Shown piece after piece: positions 23,979-31,533 of a DNA stretch of 64,000 bases. Made by a program: the position numbers and the translations under genes. Within the stretch, counting starts at the first letter, position 1; the number at the start of each line of letters is the position of its first letter. The notes under the pieces are model-generated. The model made no database searches, was not told the DNA's origin, and saw only the letters and a list, made by a program, of their open reading frames with translations. The stretch is from positions 1 through 64,000 of the forward strand of contig NZ_FNAH01000011.1 in NCBI RefSeq assembly GCF_900101865.1. The letters run 5' to 3'. This DNA comes from Paracoccus isoporae (lineage in GTDB: Bacteria > Pseudomonadota > Alphaproteobacteria > Rhodobacterales > Rhodobacteraceae).

Positions 23979-24500
23979 CTATTGCTTACGTTCGTCAATA
24001 AGAGCGCTTATCTGCGCAACGGCTTCGGGGCTGTTCCATTCGGCCGGGCCTGCGAGGCGCCCCCGCTCGCGCCCAATGCGGTCGATCAGAATCGTTGTCG
24101 GCAGACCCACCACGGCCAAGGCCAGCATCGCGCGCGTATCCTCCGCGATATAGAGATCGAGGTTGCGAATGCCGGTCTCTCGGTAGAAGCGGCGCACAGG
24201 TTCGAGACCGGCCCGATCGATCGACAGCGGCAGAACATGAAAATCCGATCCGCCGAGGCGCGCTTGCAGCGCGTCGAGCGTCGGCATCTCCTCGCGACAA
24301 GGCGGGCACCAAGTCGCCCAAATGTTCAGAAGCACGACACGTCCCTCGAAGTCCGCCAGCGTCAGATCCCGTCCATCTCCATCCACGAAAGGCGGCGACA
24401 GGAGATCACGCGGAGTCCCGTGATTAGGGATCGGTGGTCGGGCGGAGGCAGGGCTTGCCGCAAGCGCCAAGACTCCGGCAAGGACGTCACGTCGCCTCAC
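23979..24500 (-). CDS. TlpA-like periplasmic thioredoxin, copy 1
   Basis: A 173-residue exported thioredoxin-fold protein. Signal with an arginine-rich start (M-R-R-R-D-V-L-A-G), ending P-A-S-A. Active site W-C-P-P-C near residue 66, followed by R-E-E-M-P-T-L-D as in TlpA/ResA proteins, and a cis-proline loop G-L-P-T-T. It probably reduces periplasmic or copper-binding thiols such as those of SCO proteins. ATGA overlap with the dsbE-like gene upstream. A close paralogue lies at 51.0 kb. Confidence 0.88.
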   Translation of the reverse strand: MRRRDVLAGVLALAASPASARPPIPNHGTPRDLLSPPFVDGDGRDLTLADFEGRVVLLNIWATWCPPCREEMPTLDALQARLGGSDFHVLPLSIDRAGLEPVRRFYRETGIRNLDLYIAEDTRAMLALAVVGLPTTILIDRIGRERGRLAGPAEWNSPEAVAQISALIDERKQ

Positions 24501-25075
24501 GGGTCGCTCTCAGCCTGCAACCGGCGCACGACCGGCAGAATGTCCTCCTCAAGCGAGGCCTGATCAAAGGGGCCGACATGCTTGTATGCAATGCGCCCCT
24601 CGGCGTCGATTATGTATGTTTCCGGCACTCCATAGACGCCCCAGTCTATCGCAACGCGGCCTGATCGGTCCGCGCCGATGCGGGTGAAGGGATCGCCGAG
24701 CTCTTCGAGGAAACCCAGCGCCTCCTCGGCATCGTCCTTGTAGTTGATACCGTAGATCGGAACGGTGCCCGCTTCGGCAAGATCGACGAGAAGCGGGTTC
24801 TCCGTGCGGCAGGGGACGCACCACGACGCCCAGACGTTGACGAGAGAAACCTGGTCTTGCAGGTTCGCCGAGGCTAGGCCGTCCTGCCGCCCTTCGATGG
24901 GCGGGAGCGCGAATTCCGGGATTGGTCTTCCGATCAGCGTCGAGGGCAACCGGTCGTCGTTGTTCCAGAGGCCCCAGTAGAAGACTACGCCCAGCAACCC
25001 AAACAGAAGAATAGGCAAAATCATGAGCGGCCGTCCGCTCCGGCGCCGCTTTTCTTGGTTATCCTTCGAACTCAT
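24497..25075 (-). CDS. DsbE/CcmG-like thiol:disulfide protein, copy 1
   Basis: A 192-residue membrane-anchored thioredoxin-fold protein. One N-terminal transmembrane helix (about 17-38), then the DsbE signature with active site W-C-V-P-C near 91, G-I-N-Y-K-D and a cis-proline in Y-G-V-P-E-T. CcmG proteins reduce apocytochrome c before heme attachment. Here the neighbours are TlpA and CcdA rather than ccm genes, so the set may serve copper-centre thiols. A dyad (25107-25124) lies 31 bases upstream. Paralogue at 51.5 kb. Confidence 0.9.
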   Translation of the reverse strand: MSSKDNQEKRRRSGRPLMILPILLFGLLGVVFYWGLWNNDDRLPSTLIGRPIPEFALPPIEGRQDGLASANLQDQVSLVNVWASWCVPCRTENPLLVDLAEAGTVPIYGINYKDDAEEALGFLEELGDPFTRIGADRSGRVAIDWGVYGVPETYIIDAEGRIAYKHVGPFDQASLEEDILPVVRRLQAESDP

Positions 25076-25388
25076 AGCCTGCCATCAATGCTTGGAAGGA
25101 ATAAGGTATCAGCAACCGCTGATATGAAGCAAACCGTCGCCGATCACAATGCCGAACGATGGGGGAGGCTTGGCCGCGGCTTCGCAGACCCGAGCCATAC
25201 TTACTGTTTAGATTCGTAAGAAATCAGTGAAAGGTCGGTATCTGAAGAGGCCGTTGAATTCAGACCTCTGAACGGCCCCTTCGTCCGCTCTCCGGACATG
25301 CGCACCGAAAGCAGCGAAGAGCCGGTATTTGAGCAACTCAGCACGCTCAAATTCTCGCAGCATGATGGCAAAGCTGTCTTTGCCAGCG
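25076..25388. other. Intergenic region upstream of dsbE-type gene
   Basis: Apart from the dyad annotated separately, no gene or RNA is visible. Short frames over 25240-25388 lack start signals. The segment may be a junction between the metal block and the DNA that carries the next secreted protein gene. Confidence 0.4.
25107..25124 (-). promoter_or_regulatory. Second ArsR-type dyad, before dsbE-tlpA-ccdA
   Basis: A perfect seven-base inverted repeat TATCAGC-AACC-GCTGATA. Its right half with flanking TG (GCTGATATG) is identical to the right half of the operator at the arsR/CDF divergence. This suggests that the same ArsR protein controls the thiol-redox operon. Confidence 0.5.
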
Positions 25389-26084
25389 CTAGTAGTTCAC
25401 CTGTTCGAAGTCGTAGTTGCCATCATAGTCACGCCAATCGACGAAGACAGATCGGTGATAGATACCCGGGCAATTCTGGCCCCAACGTTCAAGTCCCACA
25501 TGGGCCTCAGGCAGGGCAGTTATAGAAGATCGCTGCCATGAGAAATCGCCTTGGGTTCCATAAGTGCCGAGGACTACAGTGGCGTAGCGTTCGCAGTCTC
25601 CTTCGCTTCCTGCTTCGTATTGCCGCGCGTAACGAACATCAAAGACACGGATGGATCGTACGAAATTGAACTCAGGTCCGCTGATATCGATGTCCGCCCG
25701 ATCTTGAACGAGCCGGAGGGCCTGGTCGGCGGGAACGAATTTGTCTCTTGGCAAGGATTGGAGCGGTCGACGGCTGTCGGGCCAGTACAAGGCTTCAAAG
25801 ATACGGCCAGCGTTGTTTGGTGGCCGATCGCCCTCATAGGAGGCGCCCATGGGACAGCGCCAGATTTGCAGCGGCGGTTCCACTGGCCAAGGCGTGATAC
25901 GCCTGATGAATTCGGCGCGAGCTCGGGCGCAAGGGACGGAAGCGGGCCAGCCGCCAGACAGACACAAGAGGATCGCGCAGTCGATCGGGTATGTCTGCGC
26001 TCGGGCGGACATTGGTAGCGAAAGACCAGTCACGGTGAAAGCGACTGCAACCGAGGGGAGGAGCTTCTTGATCAGATAGTGCAT
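25389..26084 (-). CDS. Secreted cysteine-containing protein, unknown, promoter shared with virB
   Basis: A 231-residue exported protein. Signal peptide about 1-29 (ending S-A-R-A-Q); the mature part carries seven cysteines (C-A-I-L-L-C, P-C-A-R, W-R-C-P, D-C-E-R, N-C-P), so a disulfide-rich periplasmic or surface fold is likely. No domain recognised. The W-P-V-E-P-P and R-C-P-M-G blocks look conserved rather than random. Its promoter has the same -35 box, spacer and GATA-type dyad as the virB operon, so it is probably an accessory of the conjugation system separated from it by the metal block. Confidence 0.72.
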   Translation of the reverse strand: MHYLIKKLLPSVAVAFTVTGLSLPMSARAQTYPIDCAILLCLSGGWPASVPCARARAEFIRRITPWPVEPPLQIWRCPMGASYEGDRPPNNAGRIFEALYWPDSRRPLQSLPRDKFVPADQALRLVQDRADIDISGPEFNFVRSIRVFDVRYARQYEAGSEGDCERYATVVLGTYGTQGDFSWQRSSITALPEAHVGLERWGQNCPGIYHRSVFVDWRDYDGNYDFEQVNY

Positions 26085-26111
26085 GCTGCGGAACCTCCGT
26101 GAGAGGAGTCC

Positions 26112-26140
26112 AGCATATATACGATAATATACTACCGCAA
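26112..26140 (-). promoter_or_regulatory. Promoter with virB-like GATA operator
   Basis: TTGCGG and TATGCT boxes are 17 bases apart on the minus strand, 28 bases before the start codon. The dyad GATAATATACTACC (26123-26136, plus strand) covers the end of the -35 box and most of the spacer, and matches the virB promoter dyad in 11-12 of 14 positions when read in the opposite orientation. Confidence 0.55.
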
Positions 26141-26255
26141 CACTAAGTATAAATACGCATAATGAAGTTTATGTTAACCAACTGGCGCCCTGAGCCGCTA
26201 AAACATTACGATTTGATAATGCCCCGGCAAGGGCAGTGCCACCGTACCAAAGTTA

Positions 26256-26272
26256 CTCCTTTGCGAAAGGAG
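26256..26272 (+). promoter_or_regulatory. Hairpin that pairs with a ribosome-binding site
   Basis: A perfect stem CTCCTTT-GCG-AAAGGAG. Its right arm is the AAGGAG ribosome-binding site of the small plus-strand frame starting at 26278. In the RNA the site would be hidden, so translation could be conditional. No run of T follows, so it is not a typical terminator. Confidence 0.4.
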
Positions 26273-26277
26273 CGACC

Positions 26278-26604
26278 ATGTTCAGAACTTTCGGATTGCT
26301 CTTGGGTCTCGCAACTGCTGTAGCTCTTTTGTTTATGGTTTCGAACAGATGCTGTCTTCTGCGAAGGCATCTGATTGAAAGCTACTCTACCTTTCACTTG
26401 CCCAGGCGATTGCCGCCTTCATTTCCGCCGGGTCGAACTGACGGAGTTCTGCCGTGGTCAGCACGTCGGCGAACCTGGTTCCCCACTCCAACAAAGCCCC
26501 TTCGCCCACCACAGCGACGCGGCGGAAGTCATTCCTATGGGCTGTGTCGATTTTCAGATCTTCGAGCAGAGCGGACGGCCCATCGTAGCCTTCGAACCTC
26601 GTGA
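26278..26604 (+). pseudogene. Small membrane-anchored frame, probably truncated
   Basis: A strong ribosome-binding site (AAGGAG, five bases before ATG) opens a frame with a convincing N-terminal hydrophobic helix (M-F-R-T-F-G-L-L-L-G-L-A-T-A) ending in R-C-C. From about residue 30 on the translation becomes Arg/Pro-rich and is antisense to the SpoIIAA-like gene. This looks like the first 25-30 codons of a lost gene whose remainder was replaced. It might alternatively be a real short peptide, but the stop codon is far downstream. Confidence 0.3.
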
Positions 26605-26749
26605 GATCGAGAACCAGGCCGGGCTTACTTGTCTCTTGCAGGCGCTCATGAAGCAGGGCGTGCATCCGTTTCAGGTCGCTTTCGCTGAGCTTGCCCTCGC
26701 AGGCGAGGCCAATCGTGTCGTCATGAGCTGTCAGTGTCTCGGTGAACAT
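26387..26749 (-). CDS. SpoIIAA/STAS-like protein
   Basis: A 120-residue cytosolic protein of the SpoIIAA-like family (PF11964-type), recognised by the pattern L-S-E-S-D-L-K-R-M, L-V-L-D-L-T-R-F-E-G-Y and R-V-A-V-V-G. The fold is shared with anti-sigma-factor antagonists and lipid-binding CRAL-TRIO-like proteins, but the role is not settled. Start chosen at an ATG with GAGGAGG five bases upstream. It is the last gene of a three-gene unit with a CDF exporter (29-base overlap) and a transglutaminase-like protein. Confidence 0.82.
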   Translation of the reverse strand: MFTETLTAHDDTIGLACEGKLSESDLKRMHALLHERLQETSKPGLVLDLTRFEGYDGPSALLEDLKIDTAHRNDFRRVAVVGEGALLEWGTRFADVLTTAELRQFDPAEMKAAIAWASER

Positions 26750-27686
26750 GGTTTTCCTCCTCTTTTTCCGGTTTGCCGTGACCGTAAAGGTCAGCGTTTT
26801 CGTGTGCGCGGTCTTCGTGCTCAAATTCCAGACTCGAATGACCGATGCTGAAATCGTCCTTCAGCCGGTCCTTGATCGCGGCCTTGATCTTTTCGATTTG
26901 ACCCCAGCCGTCCGCTGTCAGCACGACGTGGCAGTCCAGAGCCGCCTCGTGCTCCTGCATCTGCCACAGATGCACGTGATGAACGTCCGCGACACCATCC
27001 ACACCCCGCATCGCCTGAACGACGGTTTCATTATCGATGTCCGGTGGACTGCCGAGCATCAGCGTCCGAATCGGACCGCCGATCTCGGTAAATGCGAGGT
27101 AGAGGATGTAGAGAGCGATGCCGATGGTGATCGCCGGGTCGACCCACCGCATGTTGTAGAGGAGGATGAGCGAGCCGCCGATGATGACCGCCACGGAGGC
27201 CAAAGCGTCCGATAGGTTGTGCAGGAAGAGCGCACGGATGTTCACGCTGCCTTTCTGCATCGAATAGGTGAGCAGCGCCGTCAACGTGTCGACGACCAGT
27301 GCCACACCGCCCAGGATCACCACCGTCCAGCCCTGTACCTCTGGTGGGTCGATCATGCGCATGCCACCCTCGTAGATCAGGTAGAAGCCGATCAGGATAA
27401 GTGTCGTGTAGTTGATGAGCGCTGCGACGATTTCTACCCGCCCATAGCCGAAGGTCATGCGCTTGTCCGCCGGGCGGCGAGCGATCTTACGCGCGAAGAA
27501 GGCGATCACCAGCGACGCCATGTCCGAGAAATTGTGGAGGGCATCCGCGATCAGCGCGAGGCTGCCGGAAAGGATCCCGCCGACGATCTGCGCGACCGTC
27601 AGGAGGCCGTTGGCCCAGATGGCGATGGAGACGCGACGATCACCGGATTGAGGATCGATGTGGGCGTGGCCGTGATCATGCGGCAC
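26721..27686 (-). CDS. CzcD/ZitB-type cation diffusion facilitator
   Basis: A 321-residue Zn/Cd/Co exporter. Histidine-rich N-terminus (H-D-H-G-H-A-H), six transmembrane helices with the classical metal sites A-D-A-L-H-N-F-S-D and L-H-N-L-S-D-A, and the cytosolic C-terminal domain (about 215-300) with H-D-H-like zinc ligands. A GTG start is used, with AGGAG seven bases before it and 11-base overlap with the transglutaminase gene. Transcribed from the MerR-type promoter at 28.5 kb. Confidence 0.92.
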   Translation of the reverse strand: MPHDHGHAHIDPQSGDRRVSIAIWANGLLTVAQIVGGILSGSLALIADALHNFSDMASLVIAFFARKIARRPADKRMTFGYGRVEIVAALINYTTLILIGFYLIYEGGMRMIDPPEVQGWTVVILGGVALVVDTLTALLTYSMQKGSVNIRALFLHNLSDALASVAVIIGGSLILLYNMRWVDPAITIGIALYILYLAFTEIGGPIRTLMLGSPPDIDNETVVQAMRGVDGVADVHHVHLWQMQEHEAALDCHVVLTADGWGQIEKIKAAIKDRLKDDFSIGHSSLEFEHEDRAHENADLYGHGKPEKEEENHVHRDTDSS

Positions 27687-28470
27687 GGTTCGTCTCCTCA
27701 TGGCGGTGGTTCGGCCGATCGAATCCGGGGACCGGCGGCAAGATTCCGCGGCGGATGCGGCGAACCCTGGCATTCATCCAGTGACGGATGACGTGGCGAT
27801 AGAGCAAGTCGCGCACAAATCCGAAGTTCTGGCGGTGCTTTGAGTAAAAATCGTCGGGTGCGTTGAAGGTTCCAAGATCGCGAACAATACCGGTTTTCTG
27901 GATGTAGGTATCATTGCCGGACCAAGTGACAGGCGGGGCGCTCAGACACTCCGTTCCAACCCCGTAGCCGCACAGACTATCCGTCTCGCGGAATTTCTGC
28001 TGCAGCGTCTGCAGGAAAGGCGCGTCCAGGATGAAGCCTTCAAGATTGACCCATCCGTCGCCCAAGTCCACCTCTACCCAGGAGTGGAGGATTTCGGACG
28101 GCGCGAGGGGATAGACGAGTTCCGGAACGACGCCTCTCTGAAGCGCCTTGTGGATTGTGAACCCGTGCAGTCGGCAGCGAACTCCCACGCCACGCAGCAG
28201 GGCCATGAGGAGCGTGCCCTTGGTGTTGCACTGCCCGTGGCCATCTGCGAGGACCTCGGACGCCGGAATGTCGTCGGCGCGGTTGTAGCCGAAGGTAATC
28301 TTGTTCCTGACGAAATCGTAGATGGCCCCAATTCGGTCGTCGCTGGGAAGGTCTGCCCAGCCGCGCTCCTCGATCAGTTTTGCAATTGAGGTCGCGTCAA
28401 AATCCAGCAGCCGGGTTTTGGCCAAATGAGGGTCGGCGGGGTTCACGGGATATCTCCTCGAATCGTTCAC
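27676..28470 (-). CDS. Transglutaminase-like cysteine peptidase family protein
   Basis: A 264-residue protein with the transglutaminase core: catalytic Cys in G-H-G-Q-C-N-T-K, His in I-L-H-S-W-V-E-V and an acidic residue in the following V-N-L-E-G-F strand. No signal peptide, so cytosolic. Bacterial members mostly act as peptidases or amidases; the substrate here cannot be told. It is the first gene after a CadR/ZntR-type promoter and is co-translated with the CDF, which ties it to metal stress. Confidence 0.85.
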   Translation of the reverse strand: MNDSRRYPVNPADPHLAKTRLLDFDATSIAKLIEERGWADLPSDDRIGAIYDFVRNKITFGYNRADDIPASEVLADGHGQCNTKGTLLMALLRGVGVRCRLHGFTIHKALQRGVVPELVYPLAPSEILHSWVEVDLGDGWVNLEGFILDAPFLQTLQQKFRETDSLCGYGVGTECLSAPPVTWSGNDTYIQKTGIVRDLGTFNAPDDFYSKHRQNFGFVRDLLYRHVIRHWMNARVRRIRRGILPPVPGFDRPNHRHEETNRAA

Positions 28471-28475
28471 GAGAA

Positions 28476-28506
28476 TATGTAGTTGCTACAGTCACTGTAG
28501 CTTCAA
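28476..28506 (-). promoter_or_regulatory. MerR-family (CadR/ZntR-type) promoter for transglutaminase-CDF operon
   Basis: On the minus strand TTGAAG and TACATA boxes are separated by 19 bases, the over-long spacer typical of MerR-activated promoters. The spacer carries the dyad CTACAGTGACTGTAG. The start codon is only six bases beyond the -10 box, so the RNA leader must be very short. Confidence 0.7.
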
Positions 28507-28515
28507 GCCCCGATT

Positions 28516-29136
28516 TCAGGCCGAGTCCTTGGTTACCTGATCGTCATTGTGCACCGCCTTGTGGTGTTCACCATGCGCGTCTCTCAGGATTCCGACGCCA
28601 CCCCAGGCCGCGATGCCGGCGACAATCACGCCCACGACAAGGTCCGGCCAATTCGTTCCGAGCCAGGCTACGAGCCCGCCTGCGACGACGATTCCGAGAT
28701 TGGCCGCGAAGTCGTTCCAGCTGAACGTATTCGCCGCTCGGATGTTCACGTCCGGATCGCGAAGCCGTGCCAACAGCCAGACGCAAAGTGCGTTGATGGC
28801 CGCCGCTACCAGCGCCATGACAATCATGATCGTGCCAAGAGGATCCGATCCGCCGACGTAGCGGCGCCAGGCGTCATACAGGATTCCAAGGGCGAAGAGG
28901 ATCAGCAGGCCGCCCGAAACGTTCGCCGCTCCGCGCTTCCACTTGGCGGAGCGGGACAGCGCGAAGAGGCTGATCGCGTAGACGAAACTGTCCGACAGAT
29001 TGTCGAGGCCATTGGCGATAAGCGCGCTTGAATCGCCGAATGCGCCCGAGGCGAAGAAAGCGATTGCCAGCCCGATGTTAAGACCCAGCACGATCCAGAG
29101 TGTGCGTCTTTCCGTTGCGTTTCTCTGCTCCGCCAT
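28516..29136 (-). CDS. CDF-family cation transporter
   Basis: A 206-residue polytopic membrane protein of the cation-efflux family without a cytosolic C-terminal domain. Helix 2 carries A-N-G-L-D-N-L-S-D and helix 5 N-T-F-S-W-N-D-F-A-A-N, the sites expected to hold Zn/Cd. The tail is His-rich (H-G-E-H-H-K). No clear ribosome-binding site precedes the ATG. It lies between the MerR regulator and the transglutaminase operon. Confidence 0.85.
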   Translation of the reverse strand: MAEQRNATERRTLWIVLGLNIGLAIAFFASGAFGDSSALIANGLDNLSDSFVYAISLFALSRSAKWKRGAANVSGGLLILFALGILYDAWRRYVGGSDPLGTIMIVMALVAAAINALCVWLLARLRDPDVNIRAANTFSWNDFAANLGIVVAGGLVAWLGTNWPDLVVGVIVAGIAAWGGVGILRDAHGEHHKAVHNDDQVTKDSA

Positions 29137-29218
29137 GCCGGGTATCCAAATTAGTGAATTGCCAATGAGTAACTAACACCGGGCTTTTTGCGTTCCGATC
29201 AAAGGTCGTCGAGATTGC

Positions 29219-29647
29219 TCAGGCGCCGATCTCTTCATGGTCGGTCAGGCATTCGGAATGGTCGCGCAGTACCTCGAGCACACGGCAATCAGAAGTCTGT
29301 CCGCCGCTGCACTCATGCATCATCCGCTTCAATTCCGTCCGCAGCGCCTCGAGCCGCGCCAATCGTTGCTCGACCTGTTTGAGTTGCCGACGGGCGATTG
29401 CATCCGCCTCTGCACAGGACTTTCCCGGATGATCGCTGAGATCGAGGAGCTCACGGATCGCGTCCAACGAGAAGCCCAGTTGCCGAGCGTGCCGGACGAA
29501 TGACAAGCGGTCGAGTTCGGCGTCGCCATAGCGTCGTTGGCCCCCCTCGGTCCTGCCGGGCTCAGGCATAAGTCCGATCTGCTCGTAATACCGGATGGTC
29601 TGCACTTTTGTTCCGGTCTTCTTCGCCAGAGTCCCAATCGTCAGCAT
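29219..29647 (-). CDS. MerR-family divalent-metal activator (CadR/ZntR/PbrR-like)
   Basis: A 142-residue regulator. MerR helix-turn-helix at 1-70, then a coiled-coil dimer helix. Cys78 at its start is the residue that marks sensors of divalent metals, and Cys113 and Cys121 sit in the metal loop (H-E-C-S-G-G-Q-T-S-D-C). The start MLTIGTL has GGAG upstream. It is the probable activator of the four CTACAG/CTCTAG-type promoters in this window, including those of a Zn/Cd/Pb ATPase and the SCO-Dsb-LspA-Lnt operon. A palindrome 19 bases upstream suggests autoregulation. Confidence 0.92.
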   Translation of the reverse strand: MLTIGTLAKKTGTKVQTIRYYEQIGLMPEPGRTEGGQRRYGDAELDRLSFVRHARQLGFSLDAIRELLDLSDHPGKSCAEADAIARRQLKQVEQRLARLEALRTELKRMMHECSGGQTSDCRVLEVLRDHSECLTDHEEIGA

Positions 29648-29665
29648 TTCCGCTCCCCACATTAC

Positions 29666-29680
29666 CTACAGTGGGTGTAG
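29666..29680. promoter_or_regulatory. MerR-type palindrome upstream of the cadR-like gene
   Basis: CTACA-GTGGG-TGTAG, a perfect five-base dyad of the same type as the other divalent MerR sites here, 18 bases before the regulator start. The boxes around it are poor, fitting autorepression rather than strong activation. Confidence 0.5.
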
Positions 29681-29757
29681 CTTTATGCGGTGCGCATCAC
29701 AAGCTTCACCTGAGTTTCACAGATAGGTGATTGTTGGCCGATCGGTGACAATCACGC

Positions 29758-29788
29758 TTGAACCTACAGTAGCTAGAGGATGTAAACG
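29758..29788 (+). promoter_or_regulatory. MerR-type promoter of the SCO-Dsb-envelope operon
   Basis: TTGAAC and TAAACG boxes with a 19-base spacer containing CTACAGTAGCTAGAG. It faces right, 36 bases before the first SCO gene, and would drive a run of ten or eleven genes reaching 37.5 kb. Confidence 0.65.
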
Positions 29789-29824
29789 CACACAAAATAT
29801 AGAATCAAGTTCGGGCGGAGCGGC

Positions 29825-30427
29825 GTGAGGCTTTCAGGTCTTCAGAAGGTATTGTGGGTGTTGGCGGGCGCGGCGGCGTTCGTTTTCATCTGGCTGTTGC
29901 TATGGTCCGACTACCGTGCCGACCTTGCCCGAGCCGAGAATGAACCACCGTTTCTTGCTGATTTCGAACTGACCGATCATCGCGGCATTGTCCAAACGGA
30001 CGAAGATTTCGCAGGGCGCTGGATGCTGGTCTTCTTTGGCTTCACCAATTGCCCTGACGTCTGTCCGACAACACTGTCCGAAGTCGCGGCCGTGATGGAG
30101 GGCCTGGGCGATGAGGCGGCAGTGGTTCAGCCGATTTTCATAACGATCGATCCCGAGCGAGATACGCCGACGGCTTTAGCGGAGTACGTGCCCATGTTCG
30201 ACGCAGGGATCATCGGGCTTACCGGTACACCGGAGCAGATCGCCGCGACATCCGAAACTTTTCCGATATTCTATGAACGGATCGAGCAGGCGACTGCGCC
30301 GGGCGGATACACGATGGGTCACACGTCGCATCTTTTCCTTTTCGACACGCAAGCAGGCTTCGCGGCCTCCTGGCCCTACGGCACGCCCGCCGAAGAGATC
30401 CTCGCCGATCTGAGAGAGAGGATCTGA
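29825..30427 (+). CDS. SCO1/SenC copper chaperone, membrane-anchored
   Basis: A 200-residue protein with an N-terminal transmembrane anchor (about 9-28) and a thioredoxin-fold SCO domain. Copper ligands are the Cys pair in C-P-D-V-C-P (near 78-82) and the distal His in M-G-H-T-S-H. Its classical role is CuA assembly in cytochrome oxidase; in this setting it probably handles excess periplasmic copper or thiol redox. GTG start with GGAG five bases before it. First gene of the operon. Confidence 0.92.
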   Translation: MRLSGLQKVLWVLAGAAAFVFIWLLLWSDYRADLARAENEPPFLADFELTDHRGIVQTDEDFAGRWMLVFFGFTNCPDVCPTTLSEVAAVMEGLGDEAAVVQPIFITIDPERDTPTALAEYVPMFDAGIIGLTGTPEQIAATSETFPIFYERIEQATAPGGYTMGHTSHLFLFDTQAGFAASWPYGTPAEEILADLRERI

Positions 30428-30432
30428 TCGTC

Positions 30433-30855
30433 ATGACCCGACTTTCCGGAGAGACGGCCCTCGGGCTGGCCTGGATCATCGCGCTCACCGCGTCGCTTGC
30501 AGTGCTCTTCATCGGCGAGGTTCTGGGGCAGACACCTTGCGTGCTTTGCTGGTTTCAGCGTGCCTTCATGTTTCCCTTGGCCATCGTCCTCGGGCTCGGG
30601 CTGTGGTGGCAGGATCGGCGCGTGGGTCGCTACGGGATCGCGCTGGCAATCGGGGGCGCCGCCATAGCGCTCTGGCACCTCGGCCTCTATGTCGAGCTGA
30701 TCCCCGAACGCATCCAGCCCTGCACGGCGACAGGCCCATCCTGTACTGACGACAATCAACTGGTCTTCGGCATTCCGATTCCTCTGATGGCGCTCGTCGC
30801 CTTCGTGGTGATCGGGCTGCTGTCGGCTCTCTCACTGAAGGAAGCACAAGAATGA
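30433..30855 (+). CDS. dsbB: DsbB disulfide-generating membrane protein
   Basis: A 140-residue inner-membrane protein with four helices and both cysteine pairs: C-V-L-C in the first periplasmic loop and C-T-A-T-G-P-S-C in the second. It passes electrons from DsbA-type proteins to quinone. It is short compared with E. coli DsbB (176) but typical of alphaproteobacterial forms. It starts five bases after SCO and overlaps the DsbA-like gene. Confidence 0.92.
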   Translation: MTRLSGETALGLAWIIALTASLAVLFIGEVLGQTPCVLCWFQRAFMFPLAIVLGLGLWWQDRRVGRYGIALAIGGAAIALWHLGLYVELIPERIQPCTATGPSCTDDNQLVFGIPIPLMALVAFVVIGLLSALSLKEAQE

Positions 30856-31511
30856 AACGACGCGGCCTCATCCTGTCCGTTCTCGCGCTCGGGGTCGCCG
30901 GTTTCGGCGGGGCCGCCTGGTATGCCACCCGCCCCGACCCGATTGCCGCGTCCGATCCCATCGACCCTGAAATGGCCAACGCGCTGATCCGACCCTATTC
31001 CCCGATCCTCGGGCCCGAGGATGCGCCCGTAACCATCGTTGAATTCTTCGACCCGGCCTGCGAGGCATGCCGCGCTTTCTATCCGGTCGTCGAGGATATC
31101 ATGGCGGAGCACGGAGACGCGGTGCGCGTTGTAATCCGCTATACGCCTTTTCACGGCGAGGCGTCGGTAGAAGCGATCCGTGTGCTCGAGGCGGCGCGCA
31201 TGCAGGACGTGTTTGAACCTGTGCTCGAGGCAGTCTTGCGAGAGCAGCCCAGATGGGCGTCTCACGGGACCCCGGCACCCGGATTGATCCTTGAGATTGC
31301 AGCAAGCGGAGGTCTGGATGTCGAAGCTGCCCGGACACAGTTGCTGGCCCCCGGTGTTGTGGCGGTGCTCAACCAGGACCGCGCCGATGTCGAGACAGTC
31401 GGGGTCCGCCAAACGCCCACGTTCTTCGTGAACGGCAAGCCTCTCGATCCGTTCGGTGAGGCCGAATTGCGGAGGCTGGTGGCAGTGGAAGTTGCGGCAA
31501 GCCAAAGCTGA
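30852..31511 (+). CDS. DsbA-like thioredoxin-fold protein
   Basis: A 219-residue exported protein with an N-terminal signal anchor and a DsbA-family domain. Active site C-E-A-C in F-F-D-P-A-C-E-A-C, and the cis-proline in R-Q-T-P-T-F-F-V. It is the natural substrate of the DsbB encoded just before it, with a four-base overlap. It probably forms disulfides in exported metal-handling proteins. Confidence 0.92.
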   Translation: MKRRGLILSVLALGVAGFGGAAWYATRPDPIAASDPIDPEMANALIRPYSPILGPEDAPVTIVEFFDPACEACRAFYPVVEDIMAEHGDAVRVVIRYTPFHGEASVEAIRVLEAARMQDVFEPVLEAVLREQPRWASHGTPAPGLILEIAASGGLDVEAARTQLLAPGVVAVLNQDRADVETVGVRQTPTFFVNGKPLDPFGEAELRRLVAVEVAASQS

Positions 31512-31533
31512 TTTGCGGAGGCAGGAGAAACGA

